Shown here piece after piece: positions 4,890-13,061 of a DNA stretch of 18,665 nt. Source of the stretch: Lachnospiraceae bacterium UBA3863 (GTDB lineage: Bacteria; Bacillota; Clostridia; Lachnospirales; Lachnospiraceae). Numbering within the stretch: position 1 is the stretch's first letter; the number at the start of each line of letters is the position of its first letter. The stretch lies in assembly GCA_002392385.1 (NCBI GenBank), contig DGGX01000229.1, positions 1 through 18,665 on the forward strand, read 5' to 3'. A model generated the notes under the pieces. That model worked only from the letters and a program-made list of their open reading frames with translations. It made no database searches and had not been told where the DNA came from. A program made the translations under genes and the position numbers.

Positions 4890-6716
4890 TTGAGGGAAGA
4901 GAACAGAAGAAACAGCCGGGGCAGAGGCACCTGTTTTTTACTGTTTGTGATCGGCATTGCCGTGTCGCTGGCCATGGCCGCGGCGGTCACGGCGTTTGTA
5001 TTTGTGCGTATCCGTGAGGCCTCCCAGGAAGCGGAGGCGGTGAACGGCGGCGATTATGAGATCATCGTTCCGGGCGAGGACGCGGAGGAAGAGGCAGACA
5101 GCGGAGAAGGGAAGGAGTCGGCAGATACGGACGGACTGTCCGGCGGTCCGGCCCTGCCGGAGGATGCCCGCCGGGCCTTTGAAGCCCTGAAGGCGGGGGA
5201 CGCGCGCTCTTCCGCGTCAGATGAGAAGGGCGGACCGGTCGCGCAGGATGCTTCTGTGAGAGACCAGTATGCCATCGATCTGGTGGTCCACGCGCCTACG
5301 GAGGAGGAGACCGATGAGGGCTGCAGCATGCAGCAGCTCCGCCAGGTCATGACCTTCCGCAATGACTCCGGCGATACCTGGGACAGGATCTGCCTGCGGG
5401 ACTATGCCCAGATGCATCTGGCGGCCTCCCGGGGCAGCAGAAAGGGCTATGGCTGGGATTCCCGGTACGCGGACATGAAGGATATGCGGACGGGCAGTGC
5501 GCTGTCGCCCTACAGGGACGATGCGGACGACAGCGTGGTGTGGGTCGATCTGGACCAGCCGCTGGCGCCGGGAGAGACCATGCAGCTCTCCTTCGACTAT
5601 GTCTTCCCGATCCTCTCCGACGTGGAGGCCGGGGGCAGGGCGACCTTCGGATATTCGGACAATTCCGGCTGGTTTGAGCAGGACGGCAGCAAGCCCGTGC
5701 TGGCGCTGGGCAACTTCTATCCCATTCTGGCGGCCTATCTGGAGGACGGCTGGAACACGGTGCCCGATATTGCGGAGGGCGGAGAGTGCTTCTGCTCGGA
5801 CACGGCGGACTATCGTCTGACGGTGGCGGCGCCCGCGGACTGGATCGTGGCGGCGACCGGCATGGAGCAGAAGGCGGAAGAGGGCCTGACGGAGACCTAC
5901 GCGGTGTGGCAGTCCTCGGAGGACCAGGTGAGGGATATCGCCGTGGTCGCCGGCGAGGGCCTGGCCCAGAAGGTGAAGACCCTGGACAAGGAAGGCGTGA
6001 CCGTGGTCGCCACCTATTATGCCCGGCATGAGGAGATGGGCGATCTCTTCCTGGACAGCGGTGTCGCATCGGTGGAGGCCTTCACCCAGGCCTACGGACA
6101 CTTCCCCTATAAGTCCATCGACGTGACGGAGTGCGCCCTTTTTGCCGGGGGCATGGAGTATCCGGAACTGGTACTGATCTCTGACCAGCTCTTCTGGTAT
6201 TATGAAGGGTATGAGGACGGCTATGTGAAGCCCCTGAGCTCCCAGCTGGCCGTGGTCACGGCCCATGAGGTGGGGCACAACTGGTTCTACGGCGCCGTGG
6301 GCAACGACGAGTACAGGGAGGCCTGGCTGGATGAATCTTTTGCCAGCTTCAGCGAGCACGTCTACAGGAAGTATGTCTATGACCAGGGTCTGGGCGACGA
6401 GTATGACTGGTCCATGGGCGAGGAGGAGACCTGGAACCAGTCTGAGGGACACGACCCCTTCATCGACCTGCCCGCCAATGAGATGCGCAGCTATCAGACC
6501 ACGGTCTACCCTTACGGCTGTTATTTCCTGCTGCGCCTGCGCAGGAGCATGGGCGACGAGCAGTTTACGCAGATGATGCATACGTATTATGATACCTATA
6601 AACTGAAAACAGCCACCACCGAGGGCTTTCTGACGGTGCTCAAGCCCTACATTCTGCAGAATCCGGAAGCGGGACGGCTGTGTCAGGTCTTTCTGTCTTC
6701 GTACAGAGGAAAGTAA
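4890..6716 (+). CDS. Membrane-anchored M1-family (aminopeptidase N-like) metallopeptidase
   Basis: A 608-residue protein. The basic N-terminus is followed by one hydrophobic segment (about 13-36), then an acidic low-complexity linker (about 45-115), so the enzyme is probably anchored with its body outside the cell. The zinc site is HEVGH (459-463) with the third ligand E482 in WLDESF, matching HExxH-x18-E. FAGGMEY (418-424) occupies the place of the GAMEN substrate-binding motif. YPYGCYF further on may contain the catalytic tyrosine. The start is TTG, chosen because AAGGAGAAGG precedes it at 4876-4885 and it gives a proper signal anchor. Such enzymes trim N-terminal residues from peptides. 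Compared with full aminopeptidase N (about 850 residues) it lacks the long C-terminal helical domain, as do many bacterial short M1 members. Confidence 0.88.
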   Translation: MREENRRNSRGRGTCFLLFVIGIAVSLAMAAAVTAFVFVRIREASQEAEAVNGGDYEIIVPGEDAEEEADSGEGKESADTDGLSGGPALPEDARRAFEALKAGDARSSASDEKGGPVAQDASVRDQYAIDLVVHAPTEEETDEGCSMQQLRQVMTFRNDSGDTWDRICLRDYAQMHLAASRGSRKGYGWDSRYADMKDMRTGSALSPYRDDADDSVVWVDLDQPLAPGETMQLSFDYVFPILSDVEAGGRATFGYSDNSGWFEQDGSKPVLALGNFYPILAAYLEDGWNTVPDIAEGGECFCSDTADYRLTVAAPADWIVAATGMEQKAEEGLTETYAVWQSSEDQVRDIAVVAGEGLAQKVKTLDKEGVTVVATYYARHEEMGDLFLDSGVASVEAFTQAYGHFPYKSIDVTECALFAGGMEYPELVLISDQLFWYYEGYEDGYVKPLSSQLAVVTAHEVGHNWFYGAVGNDEYREAWLDESFASFSEHVYRKYVYDQGLGDEYDWSMGEEETWNQSEGHDPFIDLPANEMRSYQTTVYPYGCYFLLRLRRSMGDEQFTQMMHTYYDTYKLKTATTEGFLTVLKPYILQNPEAGRLCQVFLSSYRGK

Positions 6717-6728
6717 AGAGGGAAGGAT

Positions 6729-7160
6729 ATGCGCACACAGCTGCAGAACAAGGAGATCCGGGAAGCCATCGATGCCTGCAACGAGGCCCTCGAATATCTG
6801 GACAGGGCCCAGAGCAGTCTGGGCAGCGCCGGCATCTGGGGCCTGGTGGATCTTTTCGGCGGAAAGTTCTTTTCGACCTTTCTGAAGCATAATCGTATGC
6901 ACGAAGCCCAGGCCAATATCGAGCGGGCCAAAAGGGCCATGCGCAGGCTTAAGAAGGAGCTGTCCGATGTGCGGCAGTTCGAGGACCTGCACGTGGAGAT
7001 GGGAGACATTATCAGCATGGCGGATTATTTCTTCGACGGAGCCATCGCTGACTGGCTGGTGCAGTCCCGGATCGGGAGCGCCAGGGAACAGGTGCGGAGG
7101 GCCCAGGAACAGGTCTGGGACATCCGCGAGGAGCTGTACAGACTGGAGGGAAGGAAATGA
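6729..7160 (+). CDS. Conserved small helical protein of unknown function
   Basis: A 143-residue protein that I can tie only loosely to uncharacterised proteins of Bacillota. It is strongly helical and charged, with no membrane segment. The most distinctive stretch is the glycine-containing GSAGIWGLVDLFGG (about 33-46), set between two long amphipathic helices rich in Ala, Glu, Arg and Gln; the rest looks coiled-coil prone. GAGGGAAGGA sits just before the ATG. It starts 12 bp after the peptidase and its TGA overlaps the ATG of the asparagine-synthetase-like gene by 4 bases (7157-7160), so the two are probably translated together. A role as partner of that enzyme is possible but unproven. Confidence 0.8.
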   Translation: MRTQLQNKEIREAIDACNEALEYLDRAQSSLGSAGIWGLVDLFGGKFFSTFLKHNRMHEAQANIERAKRAMRRLKKELSDVRQFEDLHVEMGDIISMADYFFDGAIADWLVQSRIGSAREQVRRAQEQVWDIREELYRLEGRK

Positions 7161-8689
7161 TACAAGTATTGGAGTACAGGGGACATATCCGGAACTGGCG
7201 GGCCCTCTGTGAGGAGCTGGGAGTCAGTGCCGGTCTCGGCAGAGAGGAGAGAGAGCCGGCCATCCTCGCGGCTGCCTATGAGCGGTGGGGGACCGACATG
7301 GGGAACCATCTGCACGGGATGTTCGCCTGTGCGCTGCAGGACGGGGATACGATCTTCTGTCTGCGGGATCCCTTCGGGACCAAACCCTTCTACTACACCC
7401 TCACGGAAGACGGACAGTTCCTGTACGGCACCTCTCTCAGGAAGATCCTGGAGACGCCCGGTTTCCGCAGAGAGCTGAACGAGCGCATGCTGCAGATCTA
7501 TCTGACCCTGACCTACGCGGCGGGCGAGGAGACCTTCTTCAAGGGGATCCGCAAGCTCATGCCCGGTCACTGGCTGATCTTCAAGGACGGACAGATCCGG
7601 ACGGGCCGCTATTTCGCCCCCGTGTTCAGGCCGGATGAGGGCCCCACCGAGGAGGAATGGGCGGAGGAGATCCACAGCACCCTGGCGGCCATCATGAAGG
7701 AAGTCAAGGAAGAGGGCGAGACGGCGGAGTCCTTCCTGTCCGGCGGCGTGGATTCTTCCTATGTGCTGGCCATGTCGGACGCGCAGGTGTCGGATTCCTG
7801 CGGCTACGACGATCCCCGTTTCGACGAGTCGCCCCTGGCGGCCCGGACGGCTGCCTGGCTGGGCAGGGAGAACAGGCGCTGCAGGATCACGCCGGAGATG
7901 TATTTCGACGCCGTCCCCTACGTGATGGAAGGCATGGAGCAGCCCCTGGCGGATGCCTCGGCCATCGTTTTTGCCATCGCCTGCCGGGAGACGGCCGCGC
8001 ACACGAAGCTCTGCTATTCGGGAGAGGGCGCGGACGAGTTCTTCGGCGGCTACAACATGTACCGCAACGCAGAGCGCTACGGCGACAACCTCCCCACCTT
8101 CTATGTGGGCAACACCAACATCATGAAGGAGGAAGACAAGGAGAAGCTCCTGCTGCATTATGATCCCTCCTACCGCCCCATCGACCTGGTGCAGGACATT
8201 TACCGGGAGAACGCGGGACAGGATCCGCTGACAAGGATGAGCGACATCGACATCCGGATCTGGCTGGAGGGAGATATCTACCTGAACGTGGACAGGATGA
8301 GCGAGGCCGCCGGCCTGGAGATCCGCATGCCGCTGACGGACCGTCGTATTTTCGATATCGCTTCCCGCATGCCCGCCCGCTTCAAGGTGAACGCGGAGCA
8401 GAACAAGGTGGCTTTCCGCCGGGCGGCCGCCAAGGTCCTGCCGGAGGAGGTCGCCTACAGGAAGAAGCTGGGCTTCATCGTGCCCATCCGCCACTGGATG
8501 GCGGACGCCCGCTACAACGGCGACGTGCTGCGCCGCCTGCGGGGAGAGGACGCGGCGAGATTCTTCCGCAGGGAAGCCGTGGAGAACATCCTGCAGGCCT
8601 ATCTGGGCGGGAATTCGGATCTCTGGAGACAGGTATGGACCATCTACACCTTCCTGGTGTGGTATGACATTTATTTTGGGAAACATTAA
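7157..8689 (+). CDS. Asparagine synthetase-like protein lacking the glutaminase active site
   Basis: A 510-residue AsnB-family protein. The C-terminal synthetase domain looks intact: PP-loop SGGVDSS (195-201), SGEGADEFFGGY (288-299) and a late LEIRMPL...KKLGFIVPIRHWM segment. The N-terminal glutaminase domain is cut short. AsnB proteins start with Met-Cys, and the exposed Cys is the nucleophile; here the protein starts at a point equivalent to the YNGEIYN motif, which reads YRGHIRN. Roughly the first 70 residues and the glutamine-binding Asn-Gly are gone. The enzyme is therefore expected to use free ammonia or another amine, activating Asp or another carboxylate with ATP. Upstream extension is unlikely because that DNA encodes the preceding gene in another frame. 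Lasso-peptide cyclases and beta-lactam synthetases are cysteine-less relatives of similar length, but no partner genes of those pathways are visible. Confidence 0.85.
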   Translation: MIQVLEYRGHIRNWRALCEELGVSAGLGREEREPAILAAAYERWGTDMGNHLHGMFACALQDGDTIFCLRDPFGTKPFYYTLTEDGQFLYGTSLRKILETPGFRRELNERMLQIYLTLTYAAGEETFFKGIRKLMPGHWLIFKDGQIRTGRYFAPVFRPDEGPTEEEWAEEIHSTLAAIMKEVKEEGETAESFLSGGVDSSYVLAMSDAQVSDSCGYDDPRFDESPLAARTAAWLGRENRRCRITPEMYFDAVPYVMEGMEQPLADASAIVFAIACRETAAHTKLCYSGEGADEFFGGYNMYRNAERYGDNLPTFYVGNTNIMKEEDKEKLLLHYDPSYRPIDLVQDIYRENAGQDPLTRMSDIDIRIWLEGDIYLNVDRMSEAAGLEIRMPLTDRRIFDIASRMPARFKVNAEQNKVAFRRAAAKVLPEEVAYRKKLGFIVPIRHWMADARYNGDVLRRLRGEDAARFFRREAVENILQAYLGGNSDLWRQVWTIYTFLVWYDIYFGKH

Positions 8690-8716
8690 GCATTTCTACC
8701 GGGGAGGTACCAGGAG

Positions 8717-10168
8717 ATGAAAGCAAACAAAGAAGCGGCCAACATTGCCATGATGATGGATCTCTATGAGCTCACCATGGCCAACGGATATTTCCTGCAG
8801 GAAAACAAGGACACCAAGGTGGCCTTCGATGTTTTCTACCGGAAGAATCCGGACGGGGGCGGTTTCGCGGTGTTCGCGGGTCTGGAGCAGATCGTGGATT
8901 ATATCGTGAACCTGCACTTTGACGAGGAGGACATCGAGTACCTGAGAGGGCTCAATCTGTTTGAGGAGGCCTTTCTGCAGTATCTGGCGGATTTCCGTTT
9001 CCACGGCGACGTCTATGCCTTCCCGGAGGGCACCGTCATGTATCCCGGCGAGCCGGTGATCACGGTGGTGGCCGGCCTGGTGGAGGCCCAGATCATCGAG
9101 ACGGAGATCCTGGCCCAGATCAACCACCAGAGCCTGATCGCCTCCAAGGCCCGCAGGATCGTCCGCGCGGCGGGCGGCAGGGCCGTGTCCGATTTCGGTG
9201 CCCGGCGCGCCCACAACAACGACGCGGCGGTCTACGGGGCCAGAGCCTGCTACATCGGCGGAGTGAACGGCACGGCGACCGTGCTGGCCGGCCAGAAATT
9301 CGGTATCCCGGTGGGCGGCACTATGGCCCACAGCTGGGTCATGTTCTACGAGGACGAGCTGACTGCCTTCCGCAAATTCGCGGAGATCTATCCCGACAAC
9401 TGCGTGCTGCTGGTGGACACCTACGATGTCCTGGATGAGGGCATTCCCCACGCCATCCAGGTCTTCCAGGAGATGAGGGACAAGGGCATCCAGTCCAAGT
9501 ATTACGGCATCCGCATCGACAGCGGCGACCTTGCCTATCTGACCAAAAAGTCGAGAAAACTCCTGGACGATGCCGGATTCCCCGACGCGAAGATCGTCAT
9601 CTCCAACAGCCTGGACGAGTTTACCATCACCTCCATCCTGACCCAGGGCGGCGAGGTCAACTCCTTCGGTGTCGGCGAGCGCATGATCACCTCCCGGTCA
9701 GAGCCGGTCTTCGGGGCCGTCTACAAGCTCTGCGCCGTGGAGAAGGACGGCGTCATGGAGCCCAGGATCAAGATCTCCGAGACAGTCGAGAAGATCACCA
9801 ATCCCGGCCTCAAGGATGTGTACCGCATCTATGACGAAAACGGACAAGCCATCGCCGACCTCATCGCCAAGGCCGGTGAGCAGGTGGACGTCACGAAGCG
9901 CATGCGCTTCGTGGATCCCGAGAGACCCTGGAAGGTGCGCCACTTTGAGAACTGCACCCAGAAGAAACTCCAGGAGAAGGTCATCGAGGGCGGTAAGCGC
10001 GTCATGCCCTACCGCGAGGTGACAGAGATCGCGGCCTATGTGAAACAGCAGCTGGCCACCGAGATCTGGCAGGAGGAACAGCGTTTCGAGAACCCCCACA
10101 AGCACTACCTCGACATGACACCCAAGTACTACGAGATGAAGATGCAGATGATCGACGACATCAGGTAA
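8717..10168 (+). CDS. pncB: Nicotinate phosphoribosyltransferase
   Basis: A 483-residue protein of the NAPRTase family, of ordinary length for the long Bacillota form. It begins with the family's DLYELTMANGYF (15-26). FDVFYRKNP and the GGFAVFAGLE stretch follow. H205 in MAHSW is at the place of the histidine phosphorylated during ATP-coupled turnover. RIDSGDLAYL and later ISNSLDEFTI belong to the phosphoribosyl-pyrophosphate-binding barrel. The enzyme joins nicotinate and PRPP to form nicotinate mononucleotide, the first step of the Preiss-Handler salvage route to NAD, in the cytosol. GGGAGGT at 8702-8708 precedes the ATG. It lies 27 bp after the asparagine-synthetase-like gene and is followed, after a structured gap, by nadE; nadD is not in the window. 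Confidence 0.94.
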   Translation: MKANKEAANIAMMMDLYELTMANGYFLQENKDTKVAFDVFYRKNPDGGGFAVFAGLEQIVDYIVNLHFDEEDIEYLRGLNLFEEAFLQYLADFRFHGDVYAFPEGTVMYPGEPVITVVAGLVEAQIIETEILAQINHQSLIASKARRIVRAAGGRAVSDFGARRAHNNDAAVYGARACYIGGVNGTATVLAGQKFGIPVGGTMAHSWVMFYEDELTAFRKFAEIYPDNCVLLVDTYDVLDEGIPHAIQVFQEMRDKGIQSKYYGIRIDSGDLAYLTKKSRKLLDDAGFPDAKIVISNSLDEFTITSILTQGGEVNSFGVGERMITSRSEPVFGAVYKLCAVEKDGVMEPRIKISETVEKITNPGLKDVYRIYDENGQAIADLIAKAGEQVDVTKRMRFVDPERPWKVRHFENCTQKKLQEKVIEGGKRVMPYREVTEIAAYVKQQLATEIWQEEQRFENPHKHYLDMTPKYYEMKMQMIDDIR

Positions 10169-10170
10169 TA

Positions 10171-10335
10171 CCAGGGGACCAAGGTCCATGACTCGTTGTG
10201 CTCGCACAAAACGAGTCATGACTTTGGGACCCGCCCCGACCTGAGCAAGAAGCGATCTGCCTCGTTACGAGGCAGATCAGCGGATTGCGAAGGGCGGGAG
10301 GATTGCGGGAGCTGCGAAGCAGCGAAGCAATCCGT
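10171..10335 (+). repeat. Multi-hairpin intergenic element between pncB and nadE
   Basis: Three stems stand in a row. First, CATGACTCG (10187-10195) pairs with CGAGTCATG (10212-10220), extended by TTGTG/CACAA and a two-base bulge, and enclosed by GGTCC/GGACC. Second, GATCTGCCTCG (10254-10264) pairs perfectly with CGAGGCAGATC (10268-10278). Third, GGATTGC (10300-10306) pairs with GCAATCC (10327-10333), with an inner GCTGC-GAA-GCAGC hairpin. Its left edge, CCAGGGGAC, resembles the REP-like repeats elsewhere in the window. No T tract or convincing gene is present. It may be a repeat element or a structured leader of nadE; I cannot match it to a known riboswitch. Confidence 0.6.
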
Positions 10336-10396
10336 GTATTACCGTAAATCACTGGAAATGCAATTTATCGGAAGGTTAGAGAAAGGGGTATCAGGA

Positions 10397-11155
10397 ATGG
10401 CGGAATACACTTTCAACGCGGCGGCAGCAAGGGACACCCTGATCGCGAATCTGAAGTCCTATGCCGCGGAGCAGCATTTTGACAAGGTGGTGCTGGGCAT
10501 TTCCGGCGGCAAGGACAGCACGGTGTGCGCGGCGCTCTGCGCCAGGGCCTTCGGGGCGGACAACGTATACGGCGTGATGCTGCCGGACGGCGTGCAGAAG
10601 GATATCGCGGACAGCCGCAGGGTATGTGAGGCCCTGGGGATCCGTCAGCGGGTGGTCAATATCGGCGCCATGCACACGGCCCTGCACGCGGCGGTGATGG
10701 AGGCTGACGAGGGATTCGACGTGGCCTTCTCCACAGAGAGCGATATCAACGTGGGACCGCGCCTGCGCATGACGACCCTGCGCTACATCACCCAGGCCAT
10801 CGGCGCCCGGCTGGTGGGCACCGGCAACAAGAGCGAGGCCACGGTGGGCTACTGCACCAAGGACGGCGATACGTCCTGTGATTTTGCCCTGCTGGCGACC
10901 CTGACCAGCGTCGAGGTGGTCCAGGTCGGCCTGACCATGGAGGAGCTGCCCAGAGAACTGGTGGAGAAACCGCCGACGGACGGCCTTTCGGGCAAGACCG
11001 ACGAGGAGAAGCTGGGACTTCTCTACAGTGATATTCATAAATACATCCGCATGGGAAGCTGCGGTGATCCGGCCATCGATGAGAAGATCGCCGCCAAGGA
11101 GCGGGGCAGCGCCCACAAGAGGAGCATGCCGCACGTGATCGCCAGCGGTTATTGA
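10397..11155 (+). CDS. nadE: Ammonia-dependent NAD(+) synthetase
   Basis: A 252-residue protein of the short NadE family. The PP-loop is SGGKDS (36-41) in VLGISGGKDST. GTGNKSE (141-147) and GDTSCDFALL form the ATP and deamido-NAD sites, and HKRSMPHV sits near the end. No glutaminase (nitrilase) domain is fused, so free ammonia is the nitrogen donor. It makes NAD from nicotinate adenine dinucleotide, the last step of the route begun by pncB next door. The frame is open further up, to an ATG at 10196, but that part lies in the hairpin element and encodes nothing family-like. The ATG at 10397 is preceded by GAGAAAGGGG and gives the normal length. Confidence 0.93.
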   Translation: MAEYTFNAAAARDTLIANLKSYAAEQHFDKVVLGISGGKDSTVCAALCARAFGADNVYGVMLPDGVQKDIADSRRVCEALGIRQRVVNIGAMHTALHAAVMEADEGFDVAFSTESDINVGPRLRMTTLRYITQAIGARLVGTGNKSEATVGYCTKDGDTSCDFALLATLTSVEVVQVGLTMEELPRELVEKPPTDGLSGKTDEEKLGLLYSDIHKYIRMGSCGDPAIDEKIAAKERGSAHKRSMPHVIASGY

Positions 11156-11160
11156 GTAAG

Positions 11161-11178
11161 AGACCCGCGGCAGCGGGC
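11161..11178 (+). other. GC hairpin after nadE
   Basis: CCCGC (11164-11168) pairs with GCGGG (11173-11177) around GGCA. No T tract follows. The sequence is close to the hairpin at 353-370, so it may be a small dispersed element rather than a terminator. Confidence 0.35.
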
Positions 11179-11201
11179 TGTGAGCGGGAGAGGCGCAGGA
11201 A

Positions 11202-12764
11202 ATGAGAGCTGTTCAGGATATGCCGGCATTGACCAGAAGAATGAAGAAACTCCCCCCGGAGGATATCCGGGGAGAGGGGATTAAGCTGCGCTATATTCCC
11301 CTGGGAGTGATCCTGGCCCTGTGCGGGCTGGTGTCTCTGGACATCTGGCGCAGCGGGGACCGCCGGACGGCGGTGATCCTCCTCCTGCCCGGAGCGGCCC
11401 TTTTTGCCCTGCTCCTGGTCCTGAGCATTCTGAAGGATATACGGCGCCTGCGCAGACTGCGCAGGTCCTGGGCGGTCCTGTCCCCCTCCGAGAAGATCCG
11501 GATCGAGGACGACGCCCCCGGCGCGCGGGCCCTGCACTGCCTGCTCTTCACCCGGGACGCCGTGATCGCCCGTATGGGAGAGGGCCTTCTGGCCATTCCC
11601 ATGCGCGACATCGTCTGGGTCAATCCCGCACCCAACGGCAAGAAGGTGCAGATCGTCACCCGCTATGAGGATACCGTGACCCTGCGGTCCCCCGGCTTCA
11701 GGAAGAAATGGCGGGAGGCGGAGCTCCGGGAGGCCCTGGAACCCTTCACCACCGGCGTGGTTTACGGCAACAAGAGCCAGCGCTATTCCCTCATGGCCGC
11801 GGAGGAATTCTTCACCCTGATCCGCGAGGCGGAGAAAAAAGGCGCCTTCAACGAGCCCAGAGAGACCCTGTCCAAAGAGGAGCGGGAGCTGGCCAAGGCC
11901 GGCCTGGAGATCGTGGGCGGCAAGCTGGCACAGGCGGCAGATCATCAGGAGACCCGCCTGGAGGCGCAGCAGAAGCGGGAAGCGGCGGCGAGAGAGAAGG
12001 GAGACATGCCCGGACTGCGCCGGCGCATGCTGAAGATCCATTCCTACCACCCCAACTGGTGGTCGGTGACCCTCCTGCATGTCCTGGGACTGGGCCTGGC
12101 CTGGGCCGGGCGCGACGGCATCCGCTACATGATCGATCACCGCATCGTCCAGTCGCCTCTGGTGAGGGAGGAACTGTCCTGGCTCTTCCTGCTCATCCCC
12201 GTGCTCTTCTTCTGGCTGCCCATGATCGGCGCCAGGATCCGCTGCGCCGCCTCCATGCGTCAGTTCACGCCGGAGGAGAGACGCCGGATCGACCGGGATG
12301 CTTCCCGGGCGCACGAGTATTACTACCTCCTGTTCACACGGGACGCCGTCCTGGCCAAGCTGTACGGCGGCGTGCTGGCCATTCCCCTGCGGGAGGTGGT
12401 CTGGGTCCACACCACCGATGCCAAGACCCTGTGTTTTGTCACCAGGAAGAAACGTGTCAGCACCTTCCGCCACGCGGGCGGCGGCCGGGCACGCTGGTTC
12501 CCCGAGTACATCGAGGCCTACACGGGAAGCGGCCGGCACGGGATCCTCTTCGGACGGGGCGAGGACGGCCTCTACAACAGCCTCTGGCGGAGCAACTTCA
12601 AGAAGCTGTGTGAGCTGGCGGATGCCGCGCGCACAGAGGGACCCGGCAGGGAAGAGACCGCGAAGGAGCAGGATGGACAGGGAGAGAATACAGGCGCGCC
12701 TGCAGTACCTGCAGGACCGGATGACGGACATACTGGTGGAGATGGAACTGCGCCACTCGCGTGA
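11202..12764 (+). CDS. Unrecognised membrane protein with an internal duplication
   Basis: A 520-residue protein that I cannot assign to a named family. It consists of two similar halves. Each has two hydrophobic segments (about 29-47 and 54-76; about 286-303 and 326-343) followed by a soluble domain. The halves share a core: LLFTRDAV at 114-121 and 376-383, each followed by a short linker, LAIP, R and VWV; 18 of 27 core positions are identical. A weaker match follows (YGNKSQRYSLMAAEEFFTLI against FGRGEDGLYNSLWRSNFKKL). A charged helical linker rich in Glu, Ala and Lys joins the halves. The last 30 or so residues are Gly, Pro and Asp rich and lie over the start of the next gene in another frame, so the C-terminus may have been extended by loss of an earlier stop. 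Confidence 0.75.
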   Translation: MRAVQDMPALTRRMKKLPPEDIRGEGIKLRYIPLGVILALCGLVSLDIWRSGDRRTAVILLLPGAALFALLLVLSILKDIRRLRRLRRSWAVLSPSEKIRIEDDAPGARALHCLLFTRDAVIARMGEGLLAIPMRDIVWVNPAPNGKKVQIVTRYEDTVTLRSPGFRKKWREAELREALEPFTTGVVYGNKSQRYSLMAAEEFFTLIREAEKKGAFNEPRETLSKEERELAKAGLEIVGGKLAQAADHQETRLEAQQKREAAAREKGDMPGLRRRMLKIHSYHPNWWSVTLLHVLGLGLAWAGRDGIRYMIDHRIVQSPLVREELSWLFLLIPVLFFWLPMIGARIRCAASMRQFTPEERRRIDRDASRAHEYYYLLFTRDAVLAKLYGGVLAIPLREVVWVHTTDAKTLCFVTRKKRVSTFRHAGGGRARWFPEYIEAYTGSGRHGILFGRGEDGLYNSLWRSNFKKLCELADAARTEGPGREETAKEQDGQGENTGAPAVPAGPDDGHTGGDGTAPLA

Positions 12765-12954
12765 TGACCGCGAGGACTTCGACGCCTGGTGGGACGGCCA
12801 GGGGCGCGTTCAATATTACGGATTCAAGGCAGAAGCGGAGCGGCTCGAGCAGCAGCTCCGCTTTGCGGAGTTGTACGGGGATGTGGAGACAGAGGCCCTG
12901 CCGGCCATCCGGCCGCGGACCGGAGGACATAAAAAGAACACAGATCCGACATGA
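12673..12954 (+). CDS. Small helical protein of unknown function, starting inside the previous gene
   Basis: A 93-residue protein that I do not recognise. AAGGAG at 12663-12668 stands 4 bases before the ATG. The N-terminal half (MDRERIQARLQYLQDRMTDI) is a clear amphipathic helix, and FKAEAERLEQQLRFAELYG (about 55-73) is a second. The frame stays open further upstream, but that part is out of phase with the clearly coding membrane-protein gene. It overlaps that gene's 3' end by 92 bases, which is much for neighbouring bacterial genes. Of the two frames in the overlap this one looks more protein-like. It is probably co-translated with the membrane protein, and its function cannot be guessed. 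Confidence 0.6.
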   Translation: MDRERIQARLQYLQDRMTDILVEMELRHSRDDREDFDAWWDGQGRVQYYGFKAEAERLEQQLRFAELYGDVETEALPAIRPRTGGHKKNTDPT

Positions 12955-12983
12955 AAAAATCACAGTTTGAGGCCCCGGCCGGT

Positions 12984-13012
12984 TTGACATCATTGTGACG
13001 GGAAGCCATAAT
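12984..13012 (+). promoter_or_regulatory. Sigma-A promoter of the moxR operon
   Basis: TTGACA at 12984-12989 and CATAAT at 13007-13012 are 17 bp apart, matching consensus at 11 of 12 positions. Transcription would begin near 13019. The -10 box overlaps the ATG at 13011, so that codon cannot be the start on this transcript. This supports the downstream ATG at 13062, which leaves a leader of about 43 bases. Confidence 0.72.
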
Positions 13013-13061
13013 GAATGAGTATGATAAGGACCGGTACCGGTTTAACGGGAAGGAGCAGAGG

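Noticed and set aside
5217..6992. 591-residue open frame on the minus strand
   Set aside because: It lies opposite the M1 peptidase gene, whose catalytic motifs are unmistakable. Long antisense frames are expected in GC-rich coding DNA; no ribosome site or family motif is seen.
4890..8689. Lasso-peptide or other RiPP cluster, suggested by a cysteine-less AsnB homologue near a peptidase
   Set aside because: No precursor peptide, RRE/PqqD-like protein, McjB-type protease or exporter is visible, and the synthetase domain resembles ordinary AsnB.
10196..10396. Longer nadE start giving 67 extra residues
   Set aside because: The extension is translated from the hairpin element and is unlike NadE; the ATG at 10397 has a good ribosome site and gives normal length.
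10788..12731. 647-residue open frame on the minus strand
   Set aside because: It is antisense to nadE and the duplicated membrane protein, with a low-complexity Gly/Pro/Gln composition typical of a shadow frame.
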